Assembly: GCA_019117325.1 (NCBI GenBank)
Contig: DWZY01000031.1
Span: forward strand, 1-21,514
Direction: 5' to 3'
DNA from: Candidatus Brevibacterium intestinigallinarum
Lineage (GTDB): Bacteria; Actinomycetota; Actinomycetes; Actinomycetales; Brevibacteriaceae
Length of the DNA stretch: 21,514 bases
The notes beneath the pieces were generated by a model. The model did no database searches and was not told where the DNA came from. It saw only the letters and a list, made by a program, of their open reading frames with translations. Position 1 is the first letter of the stretch; every line of letters starts with the position of its first letter. Positions 1-7,484 of the stretch are shown one piece after another. A program made the position numbers and the translations under genes.

Positions 1-1872
1 CGTCTTGGCCGCAGCCGGCACGCCGATGCCCAGGCTGCTGGTCGTGCCGCCGTTGAAGGTCTGGCTCATCGCATAGGCCACACCCTGGGCGACATCCTTG
101 TCGATGACCTGGTCGCAATCCGCGCCGGGCACCTCGACCTCCTCGCCGTGGGCGTCGGTGATCTTCTCGATGGGGGTCGGCTTGCAGAACTTCCCGTCCG
201 CCGCGAAGGTGGCGAACGCGGAGGCCATGTCGATGGGCGCCACCTGGACGGTGCCCAGGATCGACGCAGGGCTGAGTGCGGGGACGAAGCCCTGGTCGTC
301 TGCGGTGTCGAGCGGCTCGCCGCTGCCGTACTTGAGTCCCAGCTTCTGCGCGGTCTCGAGGACGCCGCACATGTTGAGCTGATTGCCCATCGCCGCGTAG
401 GCGGTGTTGAGGGACTGCTTGGTCGCCTGGAGCGCCGTCATCGACGGGCTGCCGTTGCCGTCACCGGCGTTGCGCGGGTTCCACGGACCGCCCATGTTGG
501 GGCAGCCGCTGTACTTCCACGAGCTGGCCGGATACTCCCGCCGCGTCGCGTTCACGACGGTGCCCAGGCCCTTGCCCTCGTCCAGCCATTCGGTCAGCAC
601 GATGGGCTTCCAGGTCGATCCCACCTGGAACCCGTTCGCACCGTTGTGGGCTCGGTCCACGTTGTAGTTGATCTGGGTGTCGGAGTTCTTATCGCCCTCC
701 GTCACCGTGTAGTTGCGGTTCTGCACCATCGCGATGACCTTGCCGGTGCCCGGCTCCACCGTGACGGCGGAGTGGCCCGCACCGGAGGCGTCGCCCACCG
801 GCACGCGATCCTTGACGGCCTTGTCCGCGGCGTCCTGGATGTCCGGGTTGATCGTCGTCGTGATCGTGAGGCCGCCGCGCTTGAGGAACTGCTCGCGCTC
901 CTCCTTCGTCTCGCCGTATGCGGGGTTGTTCTCCACGACGCGCTGCACGTAGTCGCAGAAGTAGCCCATGTTGCCGGCGGTCGCGCAGCCATTGGGCGTC
1001 GCGTGGATGTCCAGGTCGAGGTCGGACTCCTTCGCCTCCTGGTACTCCTCGTCGTCGATGTAGCCGTGCGTGTGCATGAGGCTCAGGACCACGTTGCGAC
1101 GCTTGAGGGTCTGTTCCGGGTAGCGCTCGGGGTTGTTCGCCGAGGGGTTCTGGACGATGCCCGCCAGGGTGGCCGACTGCTGGATGTTGAGCTCCGAGGC
1201 AGAGATGCCCCAGTACTTCTGCGCCGCGGCCTCGACTCCGTAGACGTTGGGCGAGCCGGAGTAGTTGTTGATGTTGAGGTAGCGGTGGAGGATCTCGTCC
1301 TTGCCGTACTTGTTCTCCACGGCCAGGGCCAGCTTCGCCTCGCGCAGCTTGCGCGCGTAGCCGGAGGCGCCGTCCGACTCCTTCGCCGCTTCGACGCCCT
1401 CCTTGTCCTCCTCCGCGTGTGCGTTCTCCGCCAGCACGTTCTTCACGTACTGCTGTGTGAGCGTCGAGCCGCCCTGGGTCGAATCCGACAGCAGGTTGTG
1501 CACGACGGCACGGGCGATGCCCTGGAGGTCCACGCCGGAGTGCTCGTAGAAGCGGTAGTCCTCGACCGCGACGGTCGCGTCCTTCATCTCCTGGGAGATG
1601 TCCTCGAACTCGACCTCCTTGCGGTTCTGCCAGTAGAAGTTCGCGATGAGCGAGCCATCGGCCGCCAGCATGCGGGACTGCTGGGCCAGCGGCCGCTCGT
1701 CGAGCTCAGCCGGCAGCGCCTTGAAGACGTCGACGGCGCCGTCGCCGGCAGCCGCCGCCATGCCCACAGACGGGATCGCGAGTCCTGCGGACACGATTCC
1801 GGCGATGCAGCTGACGGCGATGAACTGGATGAGAGCGCTGACCTTGGTCGGCTTCTTCGCAGAGGACACCAT
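1..1872 (-). CDS. ponA: Class A penicillin-binding protein (partial, C-terminus beyond window)
   Basis: Bifunctional peptidoglycan synthase: polymerises lipid II glycan strands and cross-links the stem peptides outside the membrane. The 624 visible residues show a short basic N-terminus, one membrane helix at about 12-35, then the family 51 glycosyltransferase domain with the EDYRFYEHSGVD motif (catalytic Glu104) and QGGSTLTQQ. The transpeptidase domain follows with the S-x-x-K motif STWK (Ser419, Lys422) and the S-x-N motif SLN (487-489). The window edge falls inside the third motif: the last visible residues are KT of the expected KTG. ATG at 1872 gives the helix the usual position; no Shine-Dalgarno sequence precedes it, and a leaderless promoter is likely. 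The adjacent metallophosphoesterase is a pairing known from other actinobacteria. The assignment as class A PBP is certain; which paralogue it is (ponA1- or ponA2-like) is not. Confidence 0.95.
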   Translation of the reverse strand, partial: MVSSAKKPTKVSALIQFIAVSCIAGIVSAGLAIPSVGMAAAAGDGAVDVFKALPAELDERPLAQQSRMLAADGSLIANFYWQNRKEVEFEDISQEMKDATVAVEDYRFYEHSGVDLQGIARAVVHNLLSDSTQGGSTLTQQYVKNVLAENAHAEEDKEGVEAAKESDGASGYARKLREAKLALAVENKYGKDEILHRYLNINNYSGSPNVYGVEAAAQKYWGISASELNIQQSATLAGIVQNPSANNPERYPEQTLKRRNVVLSLMHTHGYIDDEEYQEAKESDLDLDIHATPNGCATAGNMGYFCDYVQRVVENNPAYGETKEEREQFLKRGGLTITTTINPDIQDAADKAVKDRVPVGDASGAGHSAVTVEPGTGKVIAMVQNRNYTVTEGDKNSDTQINYNVDRAHNGANGFQVGSTWKPIVLTEWLDEGKGLGTVVNATRREYPASSWKYSGCPNMGGPWNPRNAGDGNGSPSMTALQATKQSLNTAYAAMGNQLNMCGVLETAQKLGLKYGSGEPLDTADDQGFVPALSPASILGTVQVAPIDMASAFATFAADGKFCKPTPIEKITDAHGEEVEVPGADCDQVIDKDVAQGVAYAMSQTFNGGTTSSLGIGVPAAAKT

Positions 1873-1879
1873 GGCGAGG

Positions 1880-1885
1880 ATTCTA
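1880..1885 (-). promoter_or_regulatory. Candidate -10 hexamer of a leaderless promoter for the PBP gene
   Basis: TAGAAT on the minus strand ends exactly 7 nt before the ATG at 1872, so the first transcribed base would be the A of the start codon. It fits the actinobacterial TANNNT -10. No recognisable -35 and no purine-rich ribosome binding site is present, which favours a leaderless mRNA. Confidence 0.45.
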
Positions 1886-1951
1886 TCGTGACCGTCATAA
1901 CGCGAGGCTCAGTTCCCGTGGAGTCGGCTCACAGACACGAATCGTCACCCG

Positions 1952-2887
1952 TCAGTGAGGGGCCTCGACCAGGGTGAGGAGGGTGACCTCCGGCGGGCAC
2001 GCGAAGCGGACGGGCGTGTACGGCGAGTACCCCAGGCCCGCGGAGACGTGCACGCGCATCCGCCGATAGGGGAAGAGCCCACGGGCGCGCGTACGGTCCA
2101 TGTCGCAGTTCGTGACGGGTGCACCCCAGAACGGCACGCGGATCTGCCCGCCATGCGTGTGGCCTGCCAGGACGAGCTGCGCACCAGCGACCGCGAATGC
2201 CTCGAGGGTGCGGGAGTACGGGGCGTGCGTGACGCCGATCCTCACCGTTGCGTCCGATGGCGGGGTACCGGGGAACGACGGGTGTGCGTCTGTGATCCGG
2301 TCCGCGTCCATGTGCGCGTCCCCCAGGCCGGCGAATGCCAGCGTCGTCCCGTTCACGGTCAGCGTGGCCGTGCGGTTGTCGAGCTGCATCCACCCGCGCG
2401 CCTCGAACGCCGCCGTCAGCTCCGCCGTGGGCAGGGTGGGGTCCTTCGCGCGATGCGCCCCGTACGACGTGCGGCGGCGGAGATAGCTCGCCGGGTTCTT
2501 CCGGGTGGGCCCCCACACGTCGTTCGAGCCCAGGACGAACACGCCGGGGATGTCAAGCAGCGGGTCCCACGCCTCGAGGACGAGGGGCAGGGTGTCACCG
2601 CCGAAGTTGTCGCCGGTGTTGATGACGAGGTCCGGCGCGAGGTCGGCGAGGGAGCGGACGAACCGCGACCGGAACTCCTGGTTCTGCGCCAGATGCAGGT
2701 CCGACACGTGGAGGATCCGCAGGGGCTCGGAGCCGGGCGGCAGCAGGGCCAGCCGGTGCCTCCGCACGCGGAACATCCGCGGCTCGACGAGGGCGGAGTA
2801 CGCGAGTCCGGCCGCGCCCGCCGCTCCCAGCGCCGCGAGGGCGCAGAGGGAACGGCGGACGGAGCGAGGCGTGCGCGGAAAGATCAT
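1952..2887 (-). CDS. Membrane-anchored metallophosphoesterase
   Basis: Calcineurin-like phosphoesterase of the YkuE/YaeI-like type, 311 residues; the substrate is unknown. An N-terminal basic stretch and hydrophobic segment (about 12-33) suggest a membrane anchor or uncleaved signal with the catalytic domain outside. Metal-binding motifs appear in order: SDLH (Asp63, His65), TGDN (Asp93), GSND (Asn122, replacing the classical GNHE as in related actinobacterial proteins), THAP (His221) and GHTHGGQ (His243, His245). The open frame continues upstream to 3145, but that part overlaps znuB and is repetitive, so ATG at 2887 is chosen. No Shine-Dalgarno sequence precedes it. The gap to the PBP gene (start 1872) is 79 bp, same strand. 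A cell-envelope role, perhaps on a lipid or nucleotide phosphate, is inferred only from the neighbour. Confidence 0.88.
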   Translation of the reverse strand: MIFPRTPRSVRRSLCALAALGAAGAAGLAYSALVEPRMFRVRRHRLALLPPGSEPLRILHVSDLHLAQNQEFRSRFVRSLADLAPDLVINTGDNFGGDTLPLVLEAWDPLLDIPGVFVLGSNDVWGPTRKNPASYLRRRTSYGAHRAKDPTLPTAELTAAFEARGWMQLDNRTATLTVNGTTLAFAGLGDAHMDADRITDAHPSFPGTPPSDATVRIGVTHAPYSRTLEAFAVAGAQLVLAGHTHGGQIRVPFWGAPVTNCDMDRTRARGLFPYRRMRVHVSAGLGYSPYTPVRFACPPEVTLLTLVEAPH

Positions 2888-2894
2888 GGGGACG

Positions 2895-2900
2895 AGTATG
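2895..2900 (-). promoter_or_regulatory. Candidate leaderless -10 for the metallophosphoesterase gene
   Basis: CATACT on the minus strand lies 7 nt before ATG 2887. It matches a -10 except for the first base. Together with the missing ribosome binding site it suggests a leaderless start. Transcription could equally run through from znuB. Confidence 0.25.
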
Positions 2901-2921
2901 TCAGCGGACTTGAGAAGATCC

Positions 2922-2993
2922 GTGCAGGGGTGACGATCAGCGCAGGGGTGGAGGCCGGTGCAGACGTGGTGATCAGCGCAGCGAGGGGTGCAG
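2922..2993. repeat. Degenerate 36-bp tandem duplication at the 3' end of znuB
   Basis: Two copies, 2922-2957 and 2958-2993, are offset by exactly 36 bp and agree at 26 of 36 positions by eye. Both contain GTGCAG and, 7 bases further on, GATCAGCGCAG. The znuB stop codon lies in the second copy, so the duplication extends from the end of the gene into the spacer before the metallophosphoesterase gene. Confidence 0.6.
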
Positions 2994-3869
2994 GTCCAGA
3001 TCGGACTCGCGCTGCGTGCGGGCGCGCACGTGGCGTGCCATGCGGCGGCGGCCCACGATGCGGCACACCGCGTAGATCGCGAAGCTGATCGTCGTGACGA
3101 ACGGGCTGATTGGCACGACCGGGGACCCCAGCGCGATGAGCACACCGCCCACGGACGAGACGACCGCGAAAATCACCGAGAGGATCGGGGTGAGGATGGG
3201 CGACGCCGTCACCTGGGTGGCCGCCGCCGCGGGGGTGACGAGCAGTGCGAGCACCAGCAGCACGCCCACCACTTGGACGGACAGGGCAACTGCCAGTCCC
3301 AGGGTGATCATGAAGACGATGTGGAGGGTGCCCACGCGCACACCCCGTGCCTGCGCCACCTGCGGGTCGAGGCTGGCGAACATGAGCGGGCGCCACACGA
3401 TGGCCAGTGTCACGAGCACGAGGATCGCGCAGATGACCAGCAGTCGCAGCTGGTCGTCGCTGATGGCCACGATCTGCCCGGTGAGCAGTCCGAACTTGTT
3501 CGCCGCCCGCCCGTCGTAGAGCGCCAGGAAGAGGATGCCCAGGCCGAGGCCGAACGGCATGAGGACGCCGATGATCGCGTTCTTCTCCGAATCGCGCACG
3601 CCGCCCACCGCGATGATGATCGCGGCGAGGATGGAGCCGACGAAGCTGCCCAGCACCACGTCCATGCCCACGAGCAGGAACAGTCCCGCGCCCGCGAACG
3701 ACAGCTCAGCGATGCCGTGGACGGCGAACGCGATGTCGCGAGTCATGACGAAGACGGACACGAGGCCGCCCACGACTCCCAGCAGCGCTGCGGCGAGGAT
3801 CGAGTTGAGCAGGAGGGACACGAGCGCCCCGTAGTCCTCGAAGGTGAGGAGACCGGTGAGTGCCTCCAT
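2973..3869 (-). CDS. znuB: Zinc/manganese ABC transporter, membrane permease
   Basis: Integral membrane subunit of a cluster-9 metal importer (ABC-3 permease family), 298 residues, usual length. About eight hydrophobic helices span residues 15-285; the C-terminal 25 residues are basic and cytoplasmic. It would form the translocation channel and contact the ATPase encoded just upstream. ATG 3869 shares its A with the TGA of znuC (TGATG), and GAGGGGAGGG provides a ribosome binding site, so translational coupling is expected. Zinc rather than manganese is suggested by the histidine-rich segments in the binding protein and the ATPase; the permease alone does not decide this. Confidence 0.93.
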   Translation of the reverse strand: MEALTGLLTFEDYGALVSLLLNSILAAALLGVVGGLVSVFVMTRDIAFAVHGIAELSFAGAGLFLLVGMDVVLGSFVGSILAAIIIAVGGVRDSEKNAIIGVLMPFGLGLGILFLALYDGRAANKFGLLTGQIVAISDDQLRLLVICAILVLVTLAIVWRPLMFASLDPQVAQARGVRVGTLHIVFMITLGLAVALSVQVVGVLLVLALLVTPAAAATQVTASPILTPILSVIFAVVSSVGGVLIALGSPVVPISPFVTTISFAIYAVCRIVGRRRMARHVRARTQRESDLDLHPSLR

Positions 3870-4723
3870 CAGGCGTCCCTCCCCTCTGCCAGTACGGCTG
3901 CTTCGTGCCGTGCGATCGCATCCTCCTCGTGCGGGTGGTGATGATCCTCTCCGCCCACGATCACGAGACGGCCACCCACCTCGACGACCTCGATGTGCGT
4001 GCCGAAGAGGCGGCTGAGCGACTGGGTCGTCATGACCTCGCGCGGCGGTCCGATGAGGTGGTGCCCGCCGGCCAGGTAGAGCACCCGATCGACGTACGGC
4101 AGGATCGGGTTGATCTCGTGGGTGACGAAGACGACCGCGGTGTCACGACTGCGCCGCATCTGATCGATGAGGGCGGCGACGCGCCGCTGGTGATGCATGT
4201 CGAGGGACAGCAGCGGCTCATCGCACAGGAGGATCCGCGGCTGACCCACGAGCGCCTGCGCGACGCGCAGCCGCTGCTGCTCGCCGCCGGACAGCAGCCC
4301 CACGGGAGAGTCCGCGTAGTCGCGTGCGCCCACCGCGTCGATGAGCTCGTCGATACGTTCGCGGTCTGCACTGCGCAGAGGCCACCAGCCCCAGCGGTGC
4401 CCGTCGAGGCCCAGGCGAACCAGGTCGCGGCCGCGCATCGGGGTGTCGCGGTCCATGCCGCGCTGCTGGGGGATGTACCCCAGATCGCGGTCGCCGGAGC
4501 GCGGGGCGTGCCCGTTCACCCGGATGGTGCCGCTCCGCAGCCGATGCTGACCCAGCATGGCGCGCAGCAGAGAGGTCTTCCCCGTCCCGTTGGGGCCCAG
4601 GACCGCGACGAACTCCCCCGGCTGCACATCGAGCGAGAGGTGGTGCCACACCACGCGCTCACCGAAGCGCAGCTCAGCATCGTTGACCTCGAGGATCGGA
4701 CTCCGGTCGTCAGGTCCGCTCAC
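3869..4723 (-). CDS. znuC: Zinc/manganese ABC transporter, ATP-binding protein
   Basis: Cytoplasmic ATPase of the metal importer, 284 residues. All nucleotide-binding motifs are present: Walker A GPNGTGKT (43-50), Q-loop IPQQ (84-87), signature LSGGE (144-148), Walker B ILLCDEP (164-170) and switch His202 in VTHE. After the ATPase core the protein has a C-terminal stretch with an HHHPH cluster (261-265) that could bind metal; such tails occur in some ZnuC proteins. The start is GTG at 4723, overlapping the znuA stop by four bases (GTGA), and the stop overlaps znuB, so the three genes form a tightly coupled operon znuA-znuC-znuB. Confidence 0.93.
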   Translation of the reverse strand: MSGPDDRSPILEVNDAELRFGERVVWHHLSLDVQPGEFVAVLGPNGTGKTSLLRAMLGQHRLRSGTIRVNGHAPRSGDRDLGYIPQQRGMDRDTPMRGRDLVRLGLDGHRWGWWPLRSADRERIDELIDAVGARDYADSPVGLLSGGEQQRLRVAQALVGQPRILLCDEPLLSLDMHHQRRVAALIDQMRRSRDTAVVFVTHEINPILPYVDRVLYLAGGHHLIGPPREVMTTQSLSRLFGTHIEVVEVGGRLVIVGGEDHHHPHEEDAIARHEAAVLAEGRDA

Positions 4724-5718
4724 GAAAGGGCCTGCTCGACCGCGTCGACGGTCGCGGTCATCCAGTTGACGTAGTCGTCGTCGGCCTGAATGGTCTCGGT
4801 CACCTCGATGACCGGGATGCCCTGCTCGTCCGCGGCGTCGCGCAGCGCGTCGGCCTCGGGGCCGGAGGTCTGGGGATTGAATGCGAACACCTGCACGTCC
4901 TCAGTCTCCAGGGCCTCGGTCGCATCTGCAACGACCACCGGGGAGACATCCGAGCCGGCCTCGACGGAGTACACGAAGTCGTCGGGGATGACGTTGGTCA
5001 GGCCCAGGTCCTCGAAGAGCCACAGGGCAACGGGCTCGGTCACGGCGGCGGCCTGACCGTCGTGACCCTGCGCCAGGTCGTCGATGCGCAACTGGAGGTC
5101 CTCCAGCTGGCCGTGCAGGGCCTCCGCGTTCTCCTCGAACTGTGCGGCGTCATCAGGTGCGACCTCGGCCAGCTGCGCCTCGATCGCGTCGACCAGGGAG
5201 ATCATCGTGGGGATCGAGTACCAGACGTGCTCGTTGAAGCTGCCGGGACCGTGGTCGTGTCCCTCGTGGTCGTGGGCGTCCTCGTCCTCGCCCTCGGACC
5301 CGTGGTCATGGGAGTGGTCGTGGTCGTGCCCGCTCTCCGCGGCCTCGGCGGCGCCGGGCAGGTCGGAGACGGAGACCGCGTCGACGACGGCGGGCTCCGT
5401 GTCCAGGGCGTTCAGCATCGTCGTGACGAACGAGTCGTAGCCGCCGCCATTCATGACGACCATGTCTGCACGCGACAGGGTCAGCTGGTCGCGGGAGGTC
5501 GCCTCGTACTCGTGCGGGTCCTGCGCGGCGTCGTCGATGATCGGCTCGACCTCGACGGCATCCCCGGCGATCGCGGAGACGATCGAGGCATAGACGTTCG
5601 TCGAGGTGACGACCGTCGTGCCGTCGCCGTCACCCGCAGCGGTGGACTCCCCTCCGCAGCCCGCCAGCAGCAGGGCGGACAGGGGAAGCGTGGCGACGAG
5701 GGCGTGCGAGCGGCGCAT
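4720..5718 (-). CDS. znuA: Zinc/manganese ABC transporter, substrate-binding lipoprotein
   Basis: Extracytoplasmic metal-binding lipoprotein of the ZnuA/TroA family, 332 residues. A signal peptide ends in the lipobox LLAGC (lipidated Cys21). Expected metal ligands are His69 (DPHEYE) and His164 (NEHVWYS). Between them is the acidic, His-rich loop typical of zinc-specific members (nine His at 131-156). At the position of the third histidine of many homologues this protein has TEPVALWLFEDLGL, so Glu228 may serve instead. ATG 5718 is preceded by AAAGG at a good distance. First gene of the operon; zinc-responsive control by a Zur-type repressor would be expected but no textbook Zur box is visible upstream. 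Confidence 0.93.
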   Translation of the reverse strand: MRRSHALVATLPLSALLLAGCGGESTAAGDGDGTTVVTSTNVYASIVSAIAGDAVEVEPIIDDAAQDPHEYEATSRDQLTLSRADMVVMNGGGYDSFVTTMLNALDTEPAVVDAVSVSDLPGAAEAAESGHDHDHSHDHGSEGEDEDAHDHEGHDHGPGSFNEHVWYSIPTMISLVDAIEAQLAEVAPDDAAQFEENAEALHGQLEDLQLRIDDLAQGHDGQAAAVTEPVALWLFEDLGLTNVIPDDFVYSVEAGSDVSPVVVADATEALETEDVQVFAFNPQTSGPEADALRDAADEQGIPVIEVTETIQADDDYVNWMTATVDAVEQALS

Positions 5719-5757
5719 GGAGAGTGCCTTTCAGGGCCGAGAGAACCGGAACAGGTC

Positions 5758-5782
5758 CGCGACCCCATCAGCAGGGGTCGCG
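5758..5782 (-). promoter_or_regulatory. Stem-loop in the znuA leader
   Basis: CGCGACCCC (5758-5766) pairs perfectly with GGGGTCGCG (5774-5782) around a 7-nt loop, about 40 nt upstream of the znuA start. If transcription starts near 5817-5830 the hairpin lies in the 5' untranslated region. It has no U-run, so it may be an mRNA-stabilising or regulatory structure or a weak attenuator. Confidence 0.45.
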
Positions 5783-5816
5783 TCTTCTGCAGGAAGGCTA
5801 CGCGCGCACACTGTCG

Positions 5817-5828
5817 TGCACTAATGCA
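5817..5828. promoter_or_regulatory. Palindrome upstream of znuA, possible operator
   Basis: TGCACTAATGCA is a TGCA-N4-TGCA palindrome in the most AT-rich part of the znuA upstream region, about 100 bp before the start codon. Position and symmetry suit a repressor site, but it does not match the Zur consensus I know, so the identity of the regulator is open. Confidence 0.3.
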
Positions 5829-5851
5829 GATATGACGATGTGTCGATGCGA

Positions 5852-5888
5852 GCAGCGCCCCTCCCCCATGCAGGAGGAGGGGCGCTGC
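5852..5888 (-). terminator. Stem-loop terminator after asd
   Basis: GGAGGGGCGCTGC (5876-5888) and GCAGCGCCCCTCC (5852-5864) are perfect 13-bp complements around an 11-nt loop, starting 34 nt after the asd stop. No U-run follows on the minus strand, which is usual for GC-rich actinobacterial terminators. It separates lysC-asd from znuACB. Confidence 0.7.
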
Positions 5889-5922
5889 GACGCGTCTGCG
5901 CGGGTGGGGCCGTGCGGGCTGA

Positions 5923-6966
5923 TCAGCCCAGGCGCTCGGCCAGGAGGCGCGCGATCTGCACCGTGTTGAGCGCGGCGCCCTTGCGGAGGTTGTCGTTCGC
6001 CACGAAGAGGACGAGTCCGCGATTGTCCGGCACCGACTGATCCTGGCGGATGCGGCCCACCAGGCTGGGGTCCGCGCCCGCGGCCTTGAGCGGGGTGGGC
6101 ACGTCGACCAGCTCGACACCGGCGGCCTGTGCGAGCACCTCGCGGGCCTCGTCCGGGGTGATCGCGCGGTCGAACTCCGCGTGGATCGACAGGGAGTGGC
6201 CCGTCACGACCGGGACGCGCACGCACGTGCCCGCGACCAGCAGCTCGGGCAGGTCGAGGATCTTGCGCGACTCGTTGCGGAGCTTCTTCTCCTCGTCCGT
6301 CTCGCCGTCGCCGTCGTCGACGAGCGCACCCGCGTAGGGCAGCACGTTGAAGGCGATGGGGTCCGTGTAGACCTGCGGGGCGGGGAAGTCGACGGCGGAC
6401 CCGTCGTGCACCAGCTTCGCGGCCTCGGCAGCGACGGCCTGCGCCTGTCCCGTGAGCTCGTCGACGCCGGCCAGACCCGATCCGGAGACCGCCTGGTAGG
6501 TCGCGACCTTGAGCCGTGCGAGGCCCGCGGCGTCGTGCAGCGCCTTGAGCGGCGGCATGGCGGCCATCGTCGTGCAGTTGGGGTTCGCGATGACCCCCTT
6601 GGGACGCTCGTCGAGCTTGTCCGGGTTCACCTCACTGACGACCAGCGGGACCTCGTCATCGCCGCGCCAGGCCGACGAGTTGTCGACGACGACGGCGCCC
6701 GCCTGCGCGAAGCGCTCCGCCTGGGCGCGGGAGGTGGCCCCGCCGGCGGAGAACAGCGCGATGTCGACGCCGGTCGGATCCGCGGTCGCGGCGTCCTCGA
6801 CGACGATGTCCTCGCCGCGGAACGGCAGCGTCGTGCCAGCCGAGCGGGAGGAGGCGAAGAAGCGGATCTGACCGATCTCGAATCCGGGGTCGTCCTCCAG
6901 CAGGGTCCGCATGACGGCGCCCACCTGACCGGTGGCGCCCACGACTCCCACAGTCACTGCACTCAT
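5923..6966 (-). CDS. asd: Aspartate-semialdehyde dehydrogenase
   Basis: NADPH-dependent reductive dephosphorylation of aspartyl-4-phosphate to aspartate semialdehyde, the branch point for lysine/diaminopimelate, threonine, methionine and isoleucine; cytoplasmic. 347 residues, usual for the family. The N-terminal Rossmann motif is GATGQVG (10-16), the catalytic cysteine is Cys131 in NPNCTT, SGSGLAG (171-177) binds substrate and cofactor, and RVPVVTGHS carries the catalytic His257. ATG 6966 overlaps the lysC stop by four bases (ATGA), so asd is translationally coupled to the preceding enzyme of the pathway, as in other actinobacteria. A strong stem-loop ends the operon. Confidence 0.97.
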   Translation of the reverse strand: MSAVTVGVVGATGQVGAVMRTLLEDDPGFEIGQIRFFASSRSAGTTLPFRGEDIVVEDAATADPTGVDIALFSAGGATSRAQAERFAQAGAVVVDNSSAWRGDDEVPLVVSEVNPDKLDERPKGVIANPNCTTMAAMPPLKALHDAAGLARLKVATYQAVSGSGLAGVDELTGQAQAVAAEAAKLVHDGSAVDFPAPQVYTDPIAFNVLPYAGALVDDGDGETDEEKKLRNESRKILDLPELLVAGTCVRVPVVTGHSLSIHAEFDRAITPDEAREVLAQAAGVELVDVPTPLKAAGADPSLVGRIRQDQSVPDNRGLVLFVANDNLRKGAALNTVQIARLLAERLG

Positions 6967-7484
6967 CGTCCCGTCCCTCCGTAGACCACTGCCTCGTTGT
7001 CCTCGCTGTCCAGTCCGTACGCGCCGTGCGCGGCCTGGACCGCACGGTCAAGGTCCTCGGCGCGTGTGACGACGCTGATGCGGATCTCCGAGGTCGAGAT
7101 GAGGTCGATGTTGACGTTCTCCGCGCTGAGCGCCCGGAAGAGCGCCGCCGTCACGCCCGGGTTCGAGCGCATGCCGTCACCCACGACGGACAGCTTCCCG
7201 ATCTGGTCGTCGTAGCGCAGGTGGTCGAACTCGATGGTGTCCTTGCGGGCCTCCAGCGATTCGATCGCCTTCGCACCGTCCGCCATGGGCAGCGTGAAGG
7301 AGATGTCCGTGCGGCCGGGATCGCGCGTGGAGATGTTCTGCACGATCATGTCGATGTTGATCTCCTGCTCCGCGATGAGGCTGAAGATCTCTGCGGCCTT
7401 GCCGGGGACGTCCGGCACTCCCACGATCGTGAGCTTCGCTTCCGATCGGTCGTGCGCGACGCCGGAGATGATGGGCTGTTCCAC
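6963..7484 (-). CDS. lysC: Aspartate kinase beta subunit (in-frame internal start of lysC)
   Basis: A GTG codon at 7484 (codon 261 of lysC) is preceded by a strong ribosome binding site, GGAGGAAG at 7493-7500, with 8 nt spacing. Translation from it would give a 173-residue protein consisting only of the two ACT domains. In Corynebacterium glutamicum an in-frame start gives a 172-residue beta subunit that assembles with alpha into the feedback-regulated enzyme. The close match in size and position, and a ribosome binding site better than that of lysC itself, support a true overlapping gene. Its production has not been shown here. Confidence 0.75.
   Translation of the reverse strand: MEQPIISGVAHDRSEAKLTIVGVPDVPGKAAEIFSLIAEQEINIDMIVQNISTRDPGRTDISFTLPMADGAKAIESLEARKDTIEFDHLRYDDQIGKLSVVGDGMRSNPGVTAALFRALSAENVNIDLISTSEIRISVVTRAEDLDRAVQAAHGAYGLDSEDNEAVVYGGTGR

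Noticed and set aside
148..1977. Long plus-strand open frame (609 codons) opposite the PBP gene
   Set aside because: It is the mirror of a well-supported gene with all PBP motifs. GC-rich codon bias keeps opposite frames open; its Arg/Val/Leu/His-rich product has no recognisable domain and no ribosome binding site.
2888..3145. N-terminal extension of the metallophosphoesterase up to 3145
   Set aside because: It overlaps the znuB coding region, is built from the local repeat, and precedes the natural signal-anchor sequence.
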